A stretch of DNA of 64,000 nt. Origin: Trichococcus paludicola. Lineage in GTDB: Bacteria; Bacillota; Bacilli; Lactobacillales; Aerococcaceae. The notes beneath the pieces are model-generated. The model was not told where the DNA came from and ran no database searches. It saw only the letters and a program-made list of their open reading frames with translations. The position numbers were made by a program, and so were the translations under genes. Where the stretch lies: the NCBI RefSeq assembly GCF_003052295.1, contig NZ_QBLC01000001.1:434001-498000 (forward strand). Direction: 5' to 3'. Shown one piece after another: positions 25,345 to 33,975 of this stretch. Each line of letters opens with the position of its first letter. Positions within the stretch are counted from its first letter, which is position 1.

Positions 25345-26316
25345 TTGTGGCTATTCGTCTTTTTATTCGTGGCGGCTTTCATCGCGGCCTTGTCCATGGG
25401 TTATGCCTCGCTTCCGTTGGACCGCATCCTACAGGTGCTGTCCGGGAACGGGGCTTTTAGGGAAAACTACGTCTTTTACCAGATCCGCTTGCCCCGGGCT
25501 TTGATATTGGCGATGGCCGGCGCCTGCCTGGCTAGTGCGGGCATCATACTGCAGACCTTGAGCAACAACGACCTAGCCGATTCGGGTCTCCTGGGCATCA
25601 ATTCCGGTGCCGGTCTCGGCGTGACGATCTTCTATCTGTTCGCAGGCGACAGCATACTGAAGTTTTCGGCGGCATTGCCGCTTATCGCCTTCATCAGCGC
25701 GCTGGTGGCCGCCTCCGCTGTTTATCTGCTCAGTTACAGCCGCAGCCATAAGCAGCATGCGATGCAATTGGTGGTCATCGGAGCGGGAATCTCCTCGGCC
25801 TTTTCGGGGTTGATCATCCTGCTGATGTCCTCCTCCGACCGGACCGACGTCAGCTTCATCACGGCTTGGATGTCGGGAAACATCTGGGGTTCGACCTGGC
25901 CGTTCGTGTTGACGATCCTGCCCGGGTGGCTGTTGGCAATGGGGATCCTCTTCCTGAAGGCCCCGACACTGAACATTTTGGCTCTGGGGGAGGAGACCGC
26001 TGCTGCATTGGGTTTGAAGCTCCGGAATGAAAAACTGCTCCTGCTGCTCTGCGCGGTCGCCATCGCTTCAGCGGCCATCTCTTTGACCGGCAACATCGGC
26101 TTCATCGGTCTGATGTCACCGCATATCGCCAGAAAACTGGTCGGCAAACGGCATGAACGCTACAGTTGGATTGCGCTGCTGATCGGCAGCATCATCCTGT
26201 TGAGCGCCGATGCGATCGGCCGCAAGGTGATGGATACCGCTTTTCCGACCGGCATCGTCGTTTCGCTGATCGGGGCGCCTTATTTCCTCTATTTGTTGTT
26301 AGGGCGGATGCGCTGA
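25345..26316 (+). CDS. FecCD-family iron transporter permease 2
   Basis: At least 323 residues, same family as the preceding permease: IRLPRALILAMAGACLASAGIILQTLSNNDLADS-like core and GLMSPHIARKLVGKRH coupling loop. The start is unusual: TTG 25345 is the first standard codon in frame but lacks a good ribosome site. A CTG at 25309 lies 8 nt after GGGGGG and would add twelve residues (a basic cytoplasmic tail), overlapping the previous gene by 8 nt. I give the conservative start. Confidence 0.85.
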   Translation: MWLFVFLFVAAFIAALSMGYASLPLDRILQVLSGNGAFRENYVFYQIRLPRALILAMAGACLASAGIILQTLSNNDLADSGLLGINSGAGLGVTIFYLFAGDSILKFSAALPLIAFISALVAASAVYLLSYSRSHKQHAMQLVVIGAGISSAFSGLIILLMSSSDRTDVSFITAWMSGNIWGSTWPFVLTILPGWLLAMGILFLKAPTLNILALGEETAAALGLKLRNEKLLLLLCAVAIASAAISLTGNIGFIGLMSPHIARKLVGKRHERYSWIALLIGSIILLSADAIGRKVMDTAFPTGIVVSLIGAPYFLYLLLGRMR

Positions 26317-26357
26317 GGCTCGGTGCTGCTGTAGCTGCCGGACCGAACAATTGCTCT

Positions 26358-26436
26358 CCTCCTGCCAAGCGGTCGCCGCGGGAGCAGACGGTCTGGATCC
26401 GGCGGCACCTCCCGGGAAGGCTCTCTTGACCGGAGC
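26358..26436. repeat. Phased 50-bp hairpin array G (2 worn units)
   Basis: Left arms CTCCTG at 26359 and CTCCCG at 26409 (50 bp apart); right arms CGGGAG at 26379 and CCGGAG at 26430. Arms are mismatched relative to other clusters, so this looks like a decaying member of the family. It lies between convergent genes. Confidence 0.6.
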
Positions 26437-26474
26437 TGAAGAAAAATAGCAAAAATCGATATTACCGAAAACTT

Positions 26475-26533
26475 CAAAAAACGCGCCATCAGCCGGGAAG
26501 GAGAACTCTTTCCCGGCTGATGGCGCGTTTTTT
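26475..26533. terminator. Very strong bidirectional terminator
   Basis: AAAAAACGCGCCATCAGCCGGGAA is perfectly inverted around a short loop, ending TTTTTT. Serves the iron importer operon and the convergent exporter operon. Confidence 0.92.
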
Positions 26534-26537
26534 GAGG

Positions 26538-27302
26538 TCATAATGCAGTTTTGTTGAATATTCTTACAGCCGCGACAAGAGCTGTAGCGATCATCAGTCC
26601 CGTCGTCAGCAGCGGATTCCAAAGTTCCTCCAGCAGCAGTGTCCCCTGTAGCATATCCATGTTACGCGAAGCCAGCACCAACGGATTCCACTCAGTCGCT
26701 TCCGGGAACAGGTTCCACAAAAACAGCACCATCAGGAACGCACCGGTCAACAGCAACGGCCCGTAGGCATTTTTGAACAAGACAGCTCCGAGCAGCAGGA
26801 TGGCAATCAACAGCACTCCGAACAGATAGAGACTGATGACGGACAGGACCAAGTTTTCGGTCGTGCCTTCAGGGAAGTAGTAAAGCGTATACCCCAAAGT
26901 GATGAAAAAGCAGAGCCAATAGCTGATTGTCCAAAGCAGCAAGGCGCCTGTGAATTTTGAAAAAAGAATGGTCCGGCGCGGCAGGCCTTTCGTGATCATA
27001 TTGATGAGCGTGCCTTTTTCGTATTCTTTTGCCATCATACCACTCAATAAGATGACGATGATGAACAGGCCAATCTGGGTGCCGTTCTTGAAGAATTGGG
27101 TCCAGGAATCGAGGTTCGTCGGTTCCGCAATCAGGATCGTGATCCCTTCCGGCATGAAATTCCCCAACAAATCGGGCATAAATTTGGCTGTCAACGGATT
27201 CATGATGCCCAACAGCGCAAACAAGGTAATCGCCAGGAACAACTTGAAGTTGCGGGTATATTCGGTCAGTTCTTTTTTTGTGAAGGCAAGATACGCTCTC
27301 AT
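26538..27302 (-). CDS. ABC-2 type permease (YxlG-like)
   Basis: 254-residue membrane protein with six hydrophobic helices and the conserved cytoplasmic text AKEYEKGTLINMITKGLPRRTILFSK found in ABC-2 permeases. Last gene of a three-gene operon whose order (PLDc_N peptide, ATPase, permease) mirrors yxlE-yxlF-yxlG in the Bacillus sigY region. It overlaps the ATPase gene by 4 nt. Confidence 0.82.
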   Translation of the reverse strand: MRAYLAFTKKELTEYTRNFKLFLAITLFALLGIMNPLTAKFMPDLLGNFMPEGITILIAEPTNLDSWTQFFKNGTQIGLFIIVILLSGMMAKEYEKGTLINMITKGLPRRTILFSKFTGALLLWTISYWLCFFITLGYTLYYFPEGTTENLVLSVISLYLFGVLLIAILLLGAVLFKNAYGPLLLTGAFLMVLFLWNLFPEATEWNPLVLASRNMDMLQGTLLLEELWNPLLTTGLMIATALVAAVRIFNKTAL

Positions 27303-28216
27303 CGGACCACCTCCAGGAAGATATCTTCCAGTTTGGGTTCGGCAGTTTCCAAACGGAGCGGTACCAACCCAGTTTCGCCCAGAATCTGGATGATCTGTGC
27401 CATGGTCTGTTCAGGGTCAGCGGATTGGATGCTAATGGAATGGCCTTTTGCACCCACCGAGGTGTTCAACAACGTGACCCGCGTATCGGCCTGGAACACA
27501 GCAGCATCCGTCGGCGTCCGGAAGGTGACCGTACAGGAATGTCTGGCGTGCGTGTTTTTCAGTTCCGAGACCGATCCGCTCAGGACGATTTTTCCTCCGT
27601 CAAGGATGCCCACCCAATCACAGATGGCTTCCACATCGGTCAGGACATGCGTTGAAAAGAGCACGGTTGTCTTCTCCTTCACTTTCAGAAGGATATCCAG
27701 GATTTCCTTGCGGCCGATTGGATCCAAGGCGGAAGTCGGTTCGTCGCAGATCAGTAGTCGCGGTTCGTTCAGCAAAGCCTGAGCGATGCCCAGCCGCTGC
27801 TTCATGCCGCGGGAAAACGTTCCGATGCGCTTTTTCACATCGGCCAACCCAACCAGCTCCAGGAGCTCTTCGGATTTGGTTTGGATGAGCGCGGCAGGCA
27901 TGCCGGTGATTTCGCCGCACAGCTGCAGATATTCCTTTGCGATCATGAAACCGTAGAATTCGGGGACATCCGGCAGATAGCCGATGAAGCGGTTCGTCCG
28001 GGTATCGCCGTAATGCACTTTTTCGCCGCAGACGCTGATTTCGCCAAAGTCCGCCTGCAGCAAGCCCAAAACGATCTTCATTGTCGTCGTCTTTCCGGAG
28101 CCATTTTTGCCGATGAAACCATAAATTGAGCCTTCAGGGACGGAGAAGGACAATCCATCGAGTACGCCTTGGTTCCCAAAGGATTTCCCCAATCCGGCGA
28201 TTGTGAGGATATCCAT
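27299..28216 (-). CDS. ABC transporter ATPase (YxlF-like)
   Basis: 305 residues. Walker A GKNGSGKTT, signature FSRGMKQRLGIAQAL, Walker [15 protein letters not shown]-loop LFSTHVLTD; the C-terminal extension is typical of ABC-2 exporters. The start at 28216 overlaps the stop of the upstream gene; a GTG one codon earlier is also possible. Partner of the YxlG-like permease; exported substrate unknown. Confidence 0.85.
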   Translation of the reverse strand: MDILTIAGLGKSFGNQGVLDGLSFSVPEGSIYGFIGKNGSGKTTTMKIVLGLLQADFGEISVCGEKVHYGDTRTNRFIGYLPDVPEFYGFMIAKEYLQLCGEITGMPAALIQTKSEELLELVGLADVKKRIGTFSRGMKQRLGIAQALLNEPRLLICDEPTSALDPIGRKEILDILLKVKEKTTVLFSTHVLTDVEAICDWVGILDGGKIVLSGSVSELKNTHARHSCTVTFRTPTDAAVFQADTRVTLLNTSVGAKGHSISIQSADPEQTMAQIIQILGETGLVPLRLETAEPKLEDIFLEVVR

Positions 28217-28419
28217 CACTCATCGCCCCTTCCAATCAGAAAATACAGGACCGGACCGACGATGTTCAGGAATATGATGATGAAGATCCAAAGATTTTTG
28301 CTGCCTATTTTTACTTGGGGATGCTTGTTCAGGTGGAGCAGGGCCGTGATCAACAGTATGATCTGGATCACGACCAAAGGGATCAGGATGGGTAAGTATG
28401 GCTGCAAATCAGCTATCAT
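28216..28419 (-). CDS. PLDc_N-domain small membrane protein (YxlE-like)
   Basis: 67 residues with two hydrophobic helices. The second carries KNLWIFIIIFLNIVGPVLYFLIGRGD, cut here as KNLWIFIII and GPVLYFLIGRGD, the phospholipase D N-terminal (PLDc_N) signature. In Bacillus the equivalent YxlE is a negative regulator of SigY, but no sigma factor gene is present here. First gene of the exporter operon. Confidence 0.8.
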   Translation of the reverse strand: MIADLQPYLPILIPLVVIQIILLITALLHLNKHPQVKIGSKNLWIFIIIFLNIVGPVLYFLIGRGDE

Positions 28420-28628
28420 AAAAGCTCGCCTTCTTTCTTTTTTACACCTATTTTCTCATATCTTCATCTTACTTGTCCGATTGGTTTTCCATAACCCTAA
28501 ACCTCCTGTTCGTTATATAACAAGTATAACACTGGTAGCGGAATTTGCAAGTCGGATGAGAGGCAAGACCCATCACGCAAGGAGGACTCGCAAAGGTTCA
28601 CGTCTATATGGGACTGGTGCTGTCCTGT

Positions 28629-28636
28629 GCTATAAT
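28629..28636 (+). promoter_or_regulatory. Extended -10 promoter of the esterase operon
   Basis: TGCTATAAT (TGn plus TATAAT at 28631-28636), with no good -35, 50 nt before the start codon. Confidence 0.5.
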
Positions 28637-28685
28637 GAAGCAAAGATACCAGAACAGCCAACGCTGTCAGAGGAAGGACAGAAGG

Positions 28686-29606
28686 ATGAATCCATTTTTT
28701 AAATTGATGCTTAAGTTGATGTCGTCACCAAAAATCAACATGCAGGAAGACTACGCCCGTGTCCGCAAAGTGCAGCAGATACTGGCTCCCAAGCCAAAAA
28801 AGGGCTATATCATCATGGACCACAAAATATATTCGGAAGACCGTTCCCATGACATTCCCGTGCGCGTCTTCCATCCGAGAGAGCGCCTGTATAAAGAACC
28901 GCTGCTGTTTTTCCATGGCGGCGGGTGGGTCATCGGTGACATCGAAACCTACACGAATGCCTGCATCCATATGGCGGATTTGACCGGCAGGACGGTCTAT
29001 TCCGTCGATTATCGTTTGGCTCCGGAGCATCCGTATCCAGCCGGCCTCTATGATTGTTACCGGGTGGCGGAAGTATTGCTGAAGCATCTGGAAATGAGCG
29101 GCTTATCGGATGAAAAAGATTTGATTCTGATCGGCGATTCGGCGGGCGGAAACTTGGCTGCAGCCGTGTCTTTGCTGCTCCGCGATAGAGGCCAAGCGAT
29201 TCCAATCAAACAGATTTTGCTGTATCCAGTCACTTATTGGGATCATTCGGAAGCATCTCCGTTTGAATCGATCCGCACGAATGGTCATGATTACGGCCTG
29301 ACTGCAAAAAAAATGGAAGAATACATGGCGTTGTACCAACCCGATACCCAGCTGCGCAAGAATGGCTACGTTGCGCCTTTGATGGCGGAAGACCTGTCGA
29401 ATCAACCGGAAACGTTGGTGATCACGGCCGAATTCGATCCATTGCGGGATGAAGGCGAAGCATACGCGGAAGCATTGCGGAATGCCGGCAACAAGGTACA
29501 AGCCCATCGCGTGAATGGCATCGTCCATGGCTTCATAACCTATCCGAAGACAGCTGAATCGGTTGTCGAAGCTTACGAAGTAATCAATGCGTTTCTGAAT
29601 GCATAA
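28686..29606 (+). CDS. Alpha/beta hydrolase, hormone-sensitive lipase-type esterase
   Basis: 306-residue serine esterase. Oxyanion-hole motif FFHGGGWVIGD, nucleophile elbow GDSAGGNLA, acid in EFDPLRDEGE and catalytic His in IVHGFITYP. No signal peptide, so cytoplasmic. ATG 28686 follows AGGAAGGACAGAAGG; the upstream open frame covers the promoter. It is followed 45 nt later by an acyltransferase-like gene, making a compact lipid/ester operon. Confidence 0.87.
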   Translation: MNPFFKLMLKLMSSPKINMQEDYARVRKVQQILAPKPKKGYIIMDHKIYSEDRSHDIPVRVFHPRERLYKEPLLFFHGGGWVIGDIETYTNACIHMADLTGRTVYSVDYRLAPEHPYPAGLYDCYRVAEVLLKHLEMSGLSDEKDLILIGDSAGGNLAAAVSLLLRDRGQAIPIKQILLYPVTYWDHSEASPFESIRTNGHDYGLTAKKMEEYMALYQPDTQLRKNGYVAPLMAEDLSNQPETLVITAEFDPLRDEGEAYAEALRNAGNKVQAHRVNGIVHGFITYPKTAESVVEAYEVINAFLNA

Positions 29607-29651
29607 GCCGAACGGGCTGTTCAATAGAATGATCGGAAAGGGGGAAAAGTA

Positions 29652-31037
29652 GTGAACCGAAAAAAGTGGGTACGTTTGGACAATGCCTCCAATATATTTT
29701 TGGCGGCCATGACGAGCAGCGATACGAAGGTCTTCCGTATGAGTGCGGAATTGACGGATGCGGTGGATCCGCACTTGCTGCAGCAGGCGCTTGATGAAGT
29801 CTACGAGAATTATGTGCTGTACCACAGTGTGCTCAGGCGTGGATTTTTCTGGTATTATCTGGAAGAAAGCGACCTGAAGCCGAAAGTGACGGCCGACGTG
29901 TTGCCGCCTTGTGCGCAGATCTATCATTTTGACCGGAGAGAACTCTTATTCCGGGTCTTTTATAATCAAAACCGGATTCACTTGGAACTCTTCCATGCCC
30001 TGTCCGATGGCACCGGTGCGTTATGGTTTTTCGAGGATCTGCTGAAGGCGTACATCATGCTGCGTCATCCCGAAGCGTTTGAAGGCCTTGATGCCGCCGC
30101 GCACGATCGTTTGAACCACCAACTGGAAGACAGTTTCGCGCATTATTTCCGCAAGGACAAGAAACAGAACTTTACGGATGCGGCTCAATCCGCCATCCGC
30201 TCCGTCGCGAAAGTCAGTCAATTGACAGGGAAAAGCCATACGCAAAAGAGTGCCTTGCCTGAGGAAAATAAACAAAAGCGCAAACGCCGCGTGCACCAGT
30301 TCCGCGGTAAAAAGACGCCGGACAATCGGCCGCACGTCATCGAATTGGAGATGCCGGTCAAGGATGTGCTTGCCTTGGCTCGGGAGCAACAGACTTCTTT
30401 GACCTTGTATCTGACCGCTGTGTACATGCTGGCCGTGCGCAAGGCCGGTCCCGATTTTCAACCCGGATCGGCTATGGCGGTTTCTGTTCCGGTAAACTTG
30501 CGCCAGTTTTTCCCTTCCAATTCTGCCAGGAATTTTTTCAGCACGACCCGCCTGATCTATACTACAGAAGAGAATGGAGAAGGGGATGACATTGCCGCAA
30601 TCGGTCGCACGCTGAAAGAGCAGTTCCAGCAGCAGATTACGCCGGAAAGTCTGGAGGAAAAGTTGCGGACGTTGATCGCCTTCGAATACAGCCCCTTCAC
30701 GCGGATGGTTTTTCGGCCGATCAAAGACTTCATTCTGAAGCTGGTCAATTACATCAGCAACCGGAATTTGACGATTGCGATCTCGAATTTGGGCAAGGTC
30801 ACCTTTCCTGATCCGATCGACGGCTACATCGAAAAAATGTATTTCCATACTTCGGCCGTCCGTCCGCAATTTTGCGCCATCAGCCATGGGGAACATCTGA
30901 CGGTCAGTTTCACTTCCCCCTTTGTCGAATCATCGGTCGAGGAGCAGTTTGTCAGGATTTTGACCGACGCGGGCGTGGCCGTAACCGTCGCAGCGAACAA
31001 GGTTTCGAGTGAAGATTTGGAAGGTGAGTTATCATGA
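29652..31037 (+). CDS. Condensation/alcohol acetyltransferase-like protein
   Basis: 461 residues with the chloramphenicol-acetyltransferase/condensation fold hallmark HALSDGTGALWF (HxxxDG, about residue 120) and a second-half NLRQFFPSNSARNFF motif. Such proteins transfer acyl groups to hydroxyl or amino acceptors. Related annotations are alcohol acetyltransferase; a central basic linker (KRKRRVHQFRGKK) separates the two halves. GTG start behind AAAGGGGG. It overlaps the next gene by 4 nt. Confidence 0.72.
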   Translation: MNRKKWVRLDNASNIFLAAMTSSDTKVFRMSAELTDAVDPHLLQQALDEVYENYVLYHSVLRRGFFWYYLEESDLKPKVTADVLPPCAQIYHFDRRELLFRVFYNQNRIHLELFHALSDGTGALWFFEDLLKAYIMLRHPEAFEGLDAAAHDRLNHQLEDSFAHYFRKDKKQNFTDAAQSAIRSVAKVSQLTGKSHTQKSALPEENKQKRKRRVHQFRGKKTPDNRPHVIELEMPVKDVLALAREQQTSLTLYLTAVYMLAVRKAGPDFQPGSAMAVSVPVNLRQFFPSNSARNFFSTTRLIYTTEENGEGDDIAAIGRTLKEQFQQQITPESLEEKLRTLIAFEYSPFTRMVFRPIKDFILKLVNYISNRNLTIAISNLGKVTFPDPIDGYIEKMYFHTSAVRPQFCAISHGEHLTVSFTSPFVESSVEEQFVRILTDAGVAVTVAANKVSSEDLEGELS

Positions 31038-31699
31038 GACACTGCAACCATTGCAACGCGACCATCAAGGGAGAGTGGGAACAATGCCCTTTGTGCCAAA
31101 CGACCTTGAGTCAGGCCACCGATCCGATGCTGCCGGATCCCTATCCGAAGATTCCGTTACGGTTCAACAAGGAAATCGTCACGAAATACTTGACCTTGAT
31201 TTCCTTTGTGCTAATCATCGCCTTTCTGCTGATCGAACTGATCTGGATCGGAAGGATGGAGAATGTGCAACTCGCCCTCTTCGGGATCTTGAGCATGTGG
31301 CTTTCCGTTTTGATCCTGATCCGGAAACGACGGAACATCGCAAAGGGCATCGTTTATCTGATCGTCTCCCTGTCGCTCCTATGCATTTATTTGGATTATC
31401 TATCTGGGTGGAGCGGCTGGTCCACCACCTATGCTGTGCCGATCATCTGCAGTTTTGCGATCGTATCCTTATACATTGCGGTGCGCCTTGTCAAATTGAG
31501 TGTCAGAGACTACGTGTTGTATCTTTTGACGGCTGCCATGCTGGGGCTGCTACCGGCGCTATTCCTGACCTTGGATTGGGTCACGACGTCTTTGCCTTCA
31601 AGCCTGTCGGTGATGATGAGCGCAGTCACCTTGGTCATCATCCTGCTCTATCATGGTGGAGAGATATGGCGCGAGTTGGAGAAACGGATGCATGTTTAA
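31034..31699 (+). CDS. DUF6320-type membrane protein with N-terminal zinc ribbon
   Basis: 221 residues. CNHCN and CPLCQ at the N-terminus form a zinc ribbon, followed by about six hydrophobic helices. The esterase-acyltransferase-zinc-ribbon membrane protein trio recurs in Firmicutes, and this last member is usually called DUF6320; name from memory. It probably anchors or regulates the acyltransferase at the membrane. Confidence 0.72.
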   Translation: MRHCNHCNATIKGEWEQCPLCQTTLSQATDPMLPDPYPKIPLRFNKEIVTKYLTLISFVLIIAFLLIELIWIGRMENVQLALFGILSMWLSVLILIRKRRNIAKGIVYLIVSLSLLCIYLDYLSGWSGWSTTYAVPIICSFAIVSLYIAVRLVKLSVRDYVLYLLTAAMLGLLPALFLTLDWVTTSLPSSLSVMMSAVTLVIILLYHGGEIWRELEKRMHV

Positions 31700-31770
31700 A
31701 CCGGGGTATCTCAAAAATTTCGAAGGCAGTCAAAAAATTAGAAACCCGAAATAGCTGTATCTGGCTAAAC

Positions 31771-31808
31771 AAAAAAGCTTTGAGAAATTTAAATTCTCAA
31801 AGCTTTTT
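31771..31808. terminator. Bidirectional terminator
   Basis: AAAAAGCTTTGAGAA is perfectly inverted as TTCTCAAAGCTTTTT over a 7-nt loop. Confidence 0.88.
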
Positions 31809-31845
31809 ATTTGTTTAATCGTTCAAAAGCATATGAAGTAAAACC

Positions 31846-32487
31846 TTAAACTGCTTTCTTCTTGAAGACAACGAGAAGGAGCAGGGTGCCTGTAACCAGG
31901 ATGGAAACAAGGAGAAGGTTATTCCCTTCAACGCCTGTCTGAGCCACTTGGTCCGCCTCTAAGTCTGCTGCTTCCAACTTGAAGTTTGAAGGTACCATGA
32001 CTGTATCGATGACATGGATGACCCCGTTGGTGGCTTCAATGTCGGTAGAGGTAATGTTGGATTTATTGACCATCGGCGCATCTGAAAGATCGAAAGTAAG
32101 ATTTTCTCCGTTGAGGGTGTCTGCTTTCATTCCATCCGAGAGATCAGCCGCCAACACTTTCCCAGAAACGACATGGTAAGTAAGGACTTTCGCCAAGTCC
32201 GGCTGTGCAAGGAGCTCTTCCGCGGTAATGTCCAACTCGGCCAGCAACTTTTCAAAAGCGGCATTGGTAGGAGCGAACACTGTAAAAGGACCATCCCCTT
32301 GGAGATCATCCACAAGTTCTGCTTTTTGGAGTGCCGAAACAAGGATACTGAAATCTTCATTCCCGAGTGCAATGCCTACAATATCGTCGGAAGGTTCGCC
32401 GGTTGCAGCGGAAGCCAGAGGGGCGATAGTGAATGAGAGAAAAAGTAATGTAGCAAGTGAAAGTAAGCGGCGTATTAATTTTTTCAT
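31846..32487 (-). CDS. Secreted fasciclin-domain protein with atypical sortase signal
   Basis: 213 residues: Sec signal peptide (KKLIRRLLSLATLLFL, cleavage after ASA), one fasciclin/FAS1 domain (TVFAPTNAAFEKLL and the YHVVSGKV and NGVIHVIDTVMVP motifs), then VAQTG at residues 181-185, a hydrophobic helix and the basic tail KKKAV. The tail has the three-part layout of a cell-wall sorting signal but not LPxTG. FAS1 domains mediate adhesion. A class B sortase gene starts 128 bp away, divergently, and is the likely anchoring enzyme. Confidence 0.85.
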   Translation of the reverse strand: MKKLIRRLLSLATLLFLSFTIAPLASAATGEPSDDIVGIALGNEDFSILVSALQKAELVDDLQGDGPFTVFAPTNAAFEKLLAELDITAEELLAQPDLAKVLTYHVVSGKVLAADLSDGMKADTLNGENLTFDLSDAPMVNKSNITSTDIEATNGVIHVIDTVMVPSNFKLEAADLEADQVAQTGVEGNNLLLVSILVTGTLLLLVVFKKKAV

Positions 32488-32614
32488 TTTACCCTACTCC
32501 TTTCAATAATGGAAAATCTTTTGTAATCTCTACTACAGGGTTTATAATAGCATCATGATGTAAGCGTTGTCAATTATGGGGATTCTTGTGGGAAAAAGAG
32601 GGGAGGAAGAATTC

Positions 32615-33355
32615 ATGCGAAAAAATATATGGGTGCTGATCCTCTCCAGGGTACTCTTTCTGCAGATTATCCACTATGGAGTTCAAGAAATAGAGCAAAG
32701 AAAGGACGTGGTGGTACCCGAAAAGGCTTCTTCCACGGACTTCCGTTCGGAAACCATCTCTGCAGCGGATGTAGCGGTTCCTTTGGAAGAACTAACTTTT
32801 ACTATTAATCCATCCACGAAATATTATCAGATTAATCCGGATTATGTAGGCTGGCTTTCTGTTAATGGCACCGTTATTGATTACCCGGTCGTCCGGGGGC
32901 AGGATAATGAAACGTATCTCACTCAGAATTTCTATCGGGCACCGGATATTTTCGGAGCCATTTTCATGGATTATCGGAATATCGGCATGGGAGTAGACAG
33001 GCATACTATCATTTATGGCCACTATACCCAGAATGGCCAGATGTTTGGGGAATTGGATAAATTCCTGAACGAAGATTTCCTGAAAGAGAATTTGGAGTTT
33101 ACATTCGCTGATGCCTATGCGGAAAGACGTTACAGGATTTTTTCCGTCCATGTGGCTCCAGCTGATACACTTTTTCTGGATATTGATTTTGAGGGGAATG
33201 AGTACACTGAATTTCTGACCATGCTCAAGGACCTTTCCGTTTTTCCATCAGAAATCGAGGTGACAGAGGGAGATAACATTCTCACATTGATGACGTGTAA
33301 CGATTCTGCAGAAAATGGCCGGCTCTTTATTCATGCTGTTGAAGTAACAGAATAG
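32615..33355 (+). CDS. Class B sortase
   Basis: 246-residue transpeptidase that attaches surface proteins to peptidoglycan. N-terminal membrane segment, then the sortase barrel: YVGWLSVNGTVIDYPVV (class B start), IIYGHYTQNGQMFG with catalytic His, TLMTCND with catalytic Cys near residue 228, and NGRLFIHAV with catalytic Arg. ATG 32615 follows GGGGAGG. Divergent from the fasciclin gene; no other substrate gene or pilin is near. Confidence 0.9.
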   Translation: MRKNIWVLILSRVLFLQIIHYGVQEIEQRKDVVVPEKASSTDFRSETISAADVAVPLEELTFTINPSTKYYQINPDYVGWLSVNGTVIDYPVVRGQDNETYLTQNFYRAPDIFGAIFMDYRNIGMGVDRHTIIYGHYTQNGQMFGELDKFLNEDFLKENLEFTFADAYAERRYRIFSVHVAPADTLFLDIDFEGNEYTEFLTMLKDLSVFPSEIEVTEGDNILTLMTCNDSAENGRLFIHAVEVTE

Positions 33356-33398
33356 CAACAGCAAATGCTCAGCCGCACATCCCTCAATAGTCGACTTC

Positions 33399-33452
33399 AA
33401 AAAGCGCTGAAGTATCCCGGTGACAGAATGCCGAGGTACTTCAGCGCTTTTT
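33399..33452. terminator. Bidirectional terminator after sortase
   Basis: AAAAAGCGCTGAAGTA is inverted as TACTTCAGCGCTTTTT. Confidence 0.88.
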
Positions 33453-33466
33453 GAACGGATAGATTT

Positions 33467-33808
33467 TCATTCGGTTCCGTAATATTCATCCCAATAACCG
33501 TATACATATGTGTTTTTTATGCGCCACTGCTGGAAGCGGATCGGCACGACAAAAGAATACAGTCCCAAAGTCAGGATCGAAAAAAGGGTCCATTTCAGCA
33601 AGGAAAGCCATAGATCAATAGTCTTCCCGACAAAATGCAACTGGTGTCCTTCTATGTAAGTATGCTTGGCGACCCATCTTTCCCGGTAACAAAAAGCCCA
33701 AGGCGCAGCCAGCCCGAAAGTGAAAAAGCCCGCGAGACCGCAGATGAGAAGAATGCCGAAATATTCCAATAGCGTTCCTGTGAAATAAGAATCATTATGA
33801 TGGCGCAA
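33467..33808 (-). CDS. DUF898-like small membrane protein
   Basis: 113 residues with two or three hydrophobic helices. SYFTGTLLEYFG, TFGLAAPWAFCYRERW and TLGLYSFVVPIRFQQW show the repeated G-x-T-G-P-W and RxxxW pattern of YjgN/DUF898 proteins, though this copy is about one third the usual length. Function unknown. The helices imply a plasma-membrane location. Confidence 0.7.
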   Translation of the reverse strand: MRHHNDSYFTGTLLEYFGILLICGLAGFFTFGLAAPWAFCYRERWVAKHTYIEGHQLHFVGKTIDLWLSLLKWTLFSILTLGLYSFVVPIRFQQWRIKNTYVYGYWDEYYGTE

Positions 33809-33975
33809 AATATCACTCCTTTATATTTGCTTAATGATATAATACGATATAAATTTGGAATCCATCTATAAATATACTGATATCATTTGGCAAATGCACC
33901 TAAGGATTGCCCTTGAAGCGCAAATGCGATACGCTAAAGGCATCAATCATTTTAAGGAAACGCGAGGGACAGATA

